DNA of 8,113 bases from Gammaproteobacteria bacterium (GTDB lineage Bacteria > Pseudomonadota > Gammaproteobacteria > GCA-001735895): NCBI GenBank assembly GCA_027293245.1, contig JAPUFZ010000303.1, positions 1 to 8,113 of the forward strand. Direction: 5' to 3'. The translations under genes and the position numbers were made by a program. How positions within the stretch are numbered: the first letter of the stretch is position 1; each line of letters begins with the position of its first letter. Positions 6,016 to 8,113 of the stretch are shown here, in pieces. The notes beneath the pieces were generated by a model, which made no database searches, was not told the origin of the DNA, and saw only the letters and a program-made list of their open reading frames with translations.

Positions 6016-6636
6016 CTATCGTCTACCCTGTTCCCCTGTCAACACCTCGATTAACGACAAGGTCATTCGCGCGGTCGCGCCCCAGAGCAGCTCACCCGCA
6101 TAATGCTCATAATAAACCACAGGCCAGGGCCGCTGTGAATCCGGATGCTGTCTTTGCTCGGTTCGATAATTCGATTGGTCGGCAAGCCAGGCCAGTGGCA
6201 TGGTAAAAGCATGCGCGACTTCAGCCTCGTCGAGTGTCAGTGGATATGGCCAATGCACTTGCGCTACGTAGGGCCGCACGATGAAATCACTGATGGTATG
6301 GTGGTGATTCAAATGGCCCAGCACCTTTACATCCTGGTGCGCCAGGCCGATTTCTTCTTCGGCTTCGCGCAAAGCCGTATATTCGAGACTGGAGTCCCCG
6401 GCCTCACGTTTGCCTCCGGCAAAGGCGACCTGCCCACTATGAAGATCGCCTTCAAATTTCGCCCGCCGGATGTATAGAATGTGCCAGGCATCGTCGATGC
6501 GACAAAACGGAATCAGGACCGCGGCTTCACGAGTATCCCCCTGTAACATTTCCGGCGGTACGTCATAGGTAGTATCGGGTTGTTTCGACAGACGCTGACG
6601 TATATCGTCGAGACTGAGCTGGTCGAGATCAGTCAT
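6016..6636 (-). CDS. Nudix hydrolase, CoA-pyrophosphatase (NudL/YeaB) type
   Basis: Nudix hydrolase of 206 residues, close in length and layout to E. coli NudL/YeaB, whose relatives cleave CoA and its derivatives into 4'-phosphopantetheine and 3',5'-ADP. Visible: AAVLIPF (38-44); the CoAse-specific stretch before the Nudix box, ILYIRRAKFEGDLHSGQVAF (53-72); then AGGKREAGDSS...TALREAEEEIGL (73-98), with the metal-binding REAEEE at 90-95. The family normally has FPGG; here it is FAGG. As in other members of this subfamily, the first Glu of the classical Nudix box is not at its standard place. The C-terminal half, with FIVRPYVAQV and YEHYAGELLWGATARMT, also fits. The ATG (6636-6634) has no clear SD; the stop is TAG, 57 bp before mutL on the same strand. 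The exact substrate is not certain, and it is divergent from dmdA. Confidence 0.88.
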   Translation of the reverse strand: MTDLDQLSLDDIRQRLSKQPDTTYDVPPEMLQGDTREAAVLIPFCRIDDAWHILYIRRAKFEGDLHSGQVAFAGGKREAGDSSLEYTALREAEEEIGLAHQDVKVLGHLNHHHTISDFIVRPYVAQVHWPYPLTLDEAEVAHAFTMPLAWLADQSNYRTEQRQHPDSQRPWPVVYYEHYAGELLWGATARMTLSLIEVLTGEQGRR

Positions 6637-6772
6637 CGAGAAAACTGTTCTGGCTGAGGATCGATATACTGCGCGGGAAATTGATTAAACATAGTAAATG
6701 GTGTTGTGTACCAATCAGTTTGATGATCTTCTCGCCTGCCCTCATAATTGGCAAGCACTATCGGAGGCAGTA
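6637..6772. other. Divergent intergenic region between the Nudix gene and dmdA
   Basis: This 136-bp region holds the dmdA promoter and SD. The open frame of dmdA continues upstream to an ATG at 6698, but its 25 extra residues resemble nothing in the family and contain the promoter, so they are treated as non-coding. On the minus strand no convincing promoter for the Nudix gene was found (the best -10-like hexamers, TATATC and TATGTT, lack a -35). Confidence 0.55.
6720..6748 (+). promoter_or_regulatory. Sigma70-like promoter for dmdA-metY
   Basis: TTGATG (6720-6725, 4/6) and CATAAT (6743-6748, 5/6) are separated by exactly 17 bases. Transcription would start near 6755, which leaves a short leader containing the SD GGAGG (6763-6767) and then TTG at 6773. 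The fit between promoter, SD and start codon supports both the promoter and the chosen start. Confidence 0.45.
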
Positions 6773-6775
6773 TTG
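6763..6775 (+). promoter_or_regulatory. RBS and TTG start that define the dmdA N-terminus
   Basis: A near-perfect SD, GGAGG (6763-6767), stands 5 bases before TTG (6773-6775). Starting there gives [13 protein letters not shown], which lines up with the known DmdA N-terminus ([10 protein letters not shown]). The alternative in-frame ATG at 6698 has no SD and lies upstream of the promoter. Confidence 0.75.
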
Positions 6776-7867
6776 AACCATAAAATTCTCAGTATCTCGC
6801 GCCGAACTCGTTCGACGCCATTTAGCCGCCGGGTTGAAGCCGCCGGCGTCAAAGCTTATACGGTTTACAACCACATGTTACTGCCCACTGTATTCGATAG
6901 TATCGAAGCCGATTACTGGCATCTGTGCGAACAGGTACAGGTCTGGGATGTTTCCTGCCAGCGCCAGGTAGAAATCAAAGGCCCCGACAGTACCCGGCTG
7001 ATTCAGCTAGTGACCCCACGTGATATTAGCCGTACCGCCATAGGCCAGTGTCTGTACGCACCACTGTGCGATGAGAAGGGCGACCTGATAAACGATCCCG
7101 TGATAATAAAACTGGCCGACGATCACTGGTGGTTATCAATCGCCGATAGTGACGTCAAGCTCTGGGTCAAAGGCCTGGCGACCGGCTACGGGCTGGAGGT
7201 TGAAATCACTGAACCCGATATCTGGCCGCTGGCGGTACAGGGCCCCAAAGCGGAAGAGCTGGTGGCGCGCGTATTTGGCGACCCGGTTCGCAATATTCGA
7301 TTCTTCCGCAGCCGCATGCTTGAATTTAGAGGCACCGAAATGATGGTTGCTCGCTCGGGCTATAGTAAACAGGGTGGTTTTGAAATCTACCTCAACGATG
7401 CAGCGCTGGCAGAGCCGCTCTGGGACGAACTGTTTCGCCTGGGCGCAGATTTAAACGTGCGAGCCGGTGGCCCAAATCTGATTGAACGCATCGAAAGTGG
7501 ATTGCTCTCCTACGGCAACGATATCACCGATGCGAATAATCCGTTTGAGTGCGGCCTCGATGCCTATATCGATCTTGACGCCGATATCGAATCACTCAGC
7601 CTGCCTGCATTGCGTGCCATCGCAGGCAAACATCAAAATTTACTGGTCGGCCTGATTTTTGATCAGTTAATGGAGATCGACAGCGGTGATATTGAGCATG
7701 ACGGGCACGATGTCGGCTCGATCAGTTCGCATATCTGGTCACCGCGGCACCGCAAACACCTTGCATTTGCGATGATGAAACGTGACTATCTGGCGGCTCA
7801 TACGGCCGTTAAAGTGAATGAAATACAGGGCACTATTTGTGACCTGCCCTTTACCATCGTTACTTAG
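6773..7867 (+). CDS. dmdA: DmdA, dimethylsulfoniopropionate demethylase
   Basis: GcvT-fold, tetrahydrofolate-dependent enzyme that moves a methyl group from DMSP to THF, giving 3-methylmercaptopropionate and 5-methyl-THF; cytosolic, first step of DMSP demethylation. 364 residues, versus about 369 for SAR11 DmdA. Hallmarks, compared from memory with the Pelagibacter enzyme: SISRRTR.TP..RRVE (7-22), VQVWDV..QRQVEI (55-68), NDPVI.KL (107-114), WW.S.ADSDV (119-128), KGLA (133-136), VQGPK (155-159), ARSG.SKQGG.E.Y (193-206), [16 protein letters not shown] (234-250), NPFECG.D.Y..LD.DI (256-272) and CDLPF (356-360). The C-terminal barrel (about 285-364) is the most divergent part. The pattern is far closer to DmdA than to glycine-cleavage GcvT, and no gcvH/gcvP is adjacent. 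Start discussed separately; stop TAG. metY follows after 22 bp. Some marine GcvT paralogues are close relatives, so activity needs confirming. Confidence 0.88.
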   Translation: MNHKILSISRRTRSTPFSRRVEAAGVKAYTVYNHMLLPTVFDSIEADYWHLCEQVQVWDVSCQRQVEIKGPDSTRLIQLVTPRDISRTAIGQCLYAPLCDEKGDLINDPVIIKLADDHWWLSIADSDVKLWVKGLATGYGLEVEITEPDIWPLAVQGPKAEELVARVFGDPVRNIRFFRSRMLEFRGTEMMVARSGYSKQGGFEIYLNDAALAEPLWDELFRLGADLNVRAGGPNLIERIESGLLSYGNDITDANNPFECGLDAYIDLDADIESLSLPALRAIAGKHQNLLVGLIFDQLMEIDSGDIEHDGHDVGSISSHIWSPRHRKHLAFAMMKRDYLAAHTAVKVNEIQGTICDLPFTIVT

Positions 7868-7889
7868 AATTCGCCAACAGGATAATATA

Positions 7890-8113
7890 ATGAGCCGTTC
7901 TTCCTACTTGAAACCCGATACCATTGCGCTGCATAGCGGATATGTGCCCGAGAGTGACTATGGCTCGCGTGCGGTGCCCATTTATCAAACCACCTCTTAT
8001 GTATTTGAAAGTGTTGCCGATGGATCGGCACTGTTTAACGTCGAACAGGGTGGCCATATCTATAGTCGAATAACCAATCCGACGGTTGCTGTACTCGAAC
8101 AACGCATCGCCGC
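7890..8113 (+). CDS. metY: O-acetylhomoserine sulfhydrylase, N-terminal part (partial at window edge)
   Basis: PLP-dependent enzyme of the Cys/Met-metabolism family, likely O-acetylhomoserine aminocarboxypropyltransferase. It makes homocysteine from sulfide, or methionine from methanethiol, with O-acetylhomoserine as carbon donor. Only 74 codons are inside the window (family length is about 420-430 residues), so the PLP-binding Lys is not visible. Seen: [20 protein letters not shown] (11-30), [11 protein letters not shown] (31-41) with the family QTTSYVF stretch, and [12 protein letters not shown] (54-65), whose Y58-x-R60 belongs to the PLP-phosphate site. The G(S/A)[13 protein letters not shown] form points to O-acetylhomoserine sulfhydrylase rather than cystathionine gamma-synthase or methionine gamma-lyase, but the fragment alone cannot settle this. 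The ATG has an AGGA SD with a 7-base gap. It lies 22 bp after dmdA on the same strand, with no terminator between, so co-transcription is likely. Confidence 0.88.
   Translation, partial: MSRSSYLKPDTIALHSGYVPESDYGSRAVPIYQTTSYVFESVADGSALFNVEQGGHIYSRITNPTVAVLEQRIA

Noticed and set aside
6698..6772. N-terminal extension of DmdA from ATG 6698
   Set aside because: No SD before the ATG, no family similarity in the 25 residues, and a promoter plus a strong SD lie inside it, so translation from TTG 6773 is favoured.
6773..7867. Glycine cleavage T protein (GcvT) or sarcosine dehydrogenase-like annotation
   Set aside because: The run of DmdA-type motifs ([31 protein letters not shown]) and the length fit DmdA, and no gcvH/gcvP or sarcosine oxidase partners are adjacent.
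7860..8102. 80-codon open frame on the minus strand opposite metY
   Set aside because: It is antisense to a clear MetY N-terminus, has no SD or recognisable domain, and is a frame shadow.
1..8113. Phage-defence island, secretion system or other undescribed multigene system
   Set aside because: All genes belong to well-known housekeeping or sulfur-metabolism families with even composition; no toxin, nuclease cluster, integrase or unexplained ORF is present.

Overview
The window is ordinary chromosomal DNA from a proteobacterium, most likely a marine gammaproteobacterium. Two things support this. The minus strand carries the conserved gammaproteobacterial block mutL-miaA-hfq-hflX-hflK-hflC, with proteins that resemble their E. 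coli and Pseudomonas counterparts. The plus strand carries a dimethylsulfoniopropionate (DMSP) demethylase, dmdA, which is typical of marine bacteria. Base composition looks near 50% GC and even throughout. No rRNA, tRNA, CRISPR array, insertion sequence or phage gene was seen, and no stretch over 300 bases lacks a gene.

Minus strand, in transcription order: a Nudix hydrolase of the CoA-pyrophosphatase type (6636-6016), mutL (5958-4174), miaA (4184-3252, overlapping the mutL end), a 196-bp spacer with a good sigma70-like promoter and a long hfq leader, hfq (3055-2807), hflX (2786-1473), a 114-bp spacer containing two degenerate tandem duplications, hflK (1358-213), and the first 71 codons of hflC (213 to the window edge, sharing one base with the hflK stop). 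These genes cover mismatch repair, tRNA A37 prenylation, sRNA-dependent regulation, rescue of stalled ribosomes, and control of the FtsH membrane protease.

Plus strand, divergent from the Nudix gene: dmdA (6773-7867) and, 22 bp downstream, the start of a PLP-dependent O-acetylhomoserine sulfhydrylase, metY (7890 to the window edge). The pair suggests a sulfur-assimilation unit. DmdA removes a methyl group from DMSP onto tetrahydrofolate and leaves methylmercaptopropionate. Further breakdown of that product (genes not in this window) gives methanethiol, which MetY-type enzymes can join to O-acetylhomoserine to make methionine.

The points most worth a second look are the dmdA-metY pairing, a MutL that keeps the endonuclease motifs lost in E. 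coli MutL, a run of AAU triplets directly before the hfq ribosome-binding site that could be an Hfq autoregulatory site, the tandem-duplicated hflX-hflK spacer, and the use of non-ATG starts in four of the eight genes whose start is visible apart from hflC.
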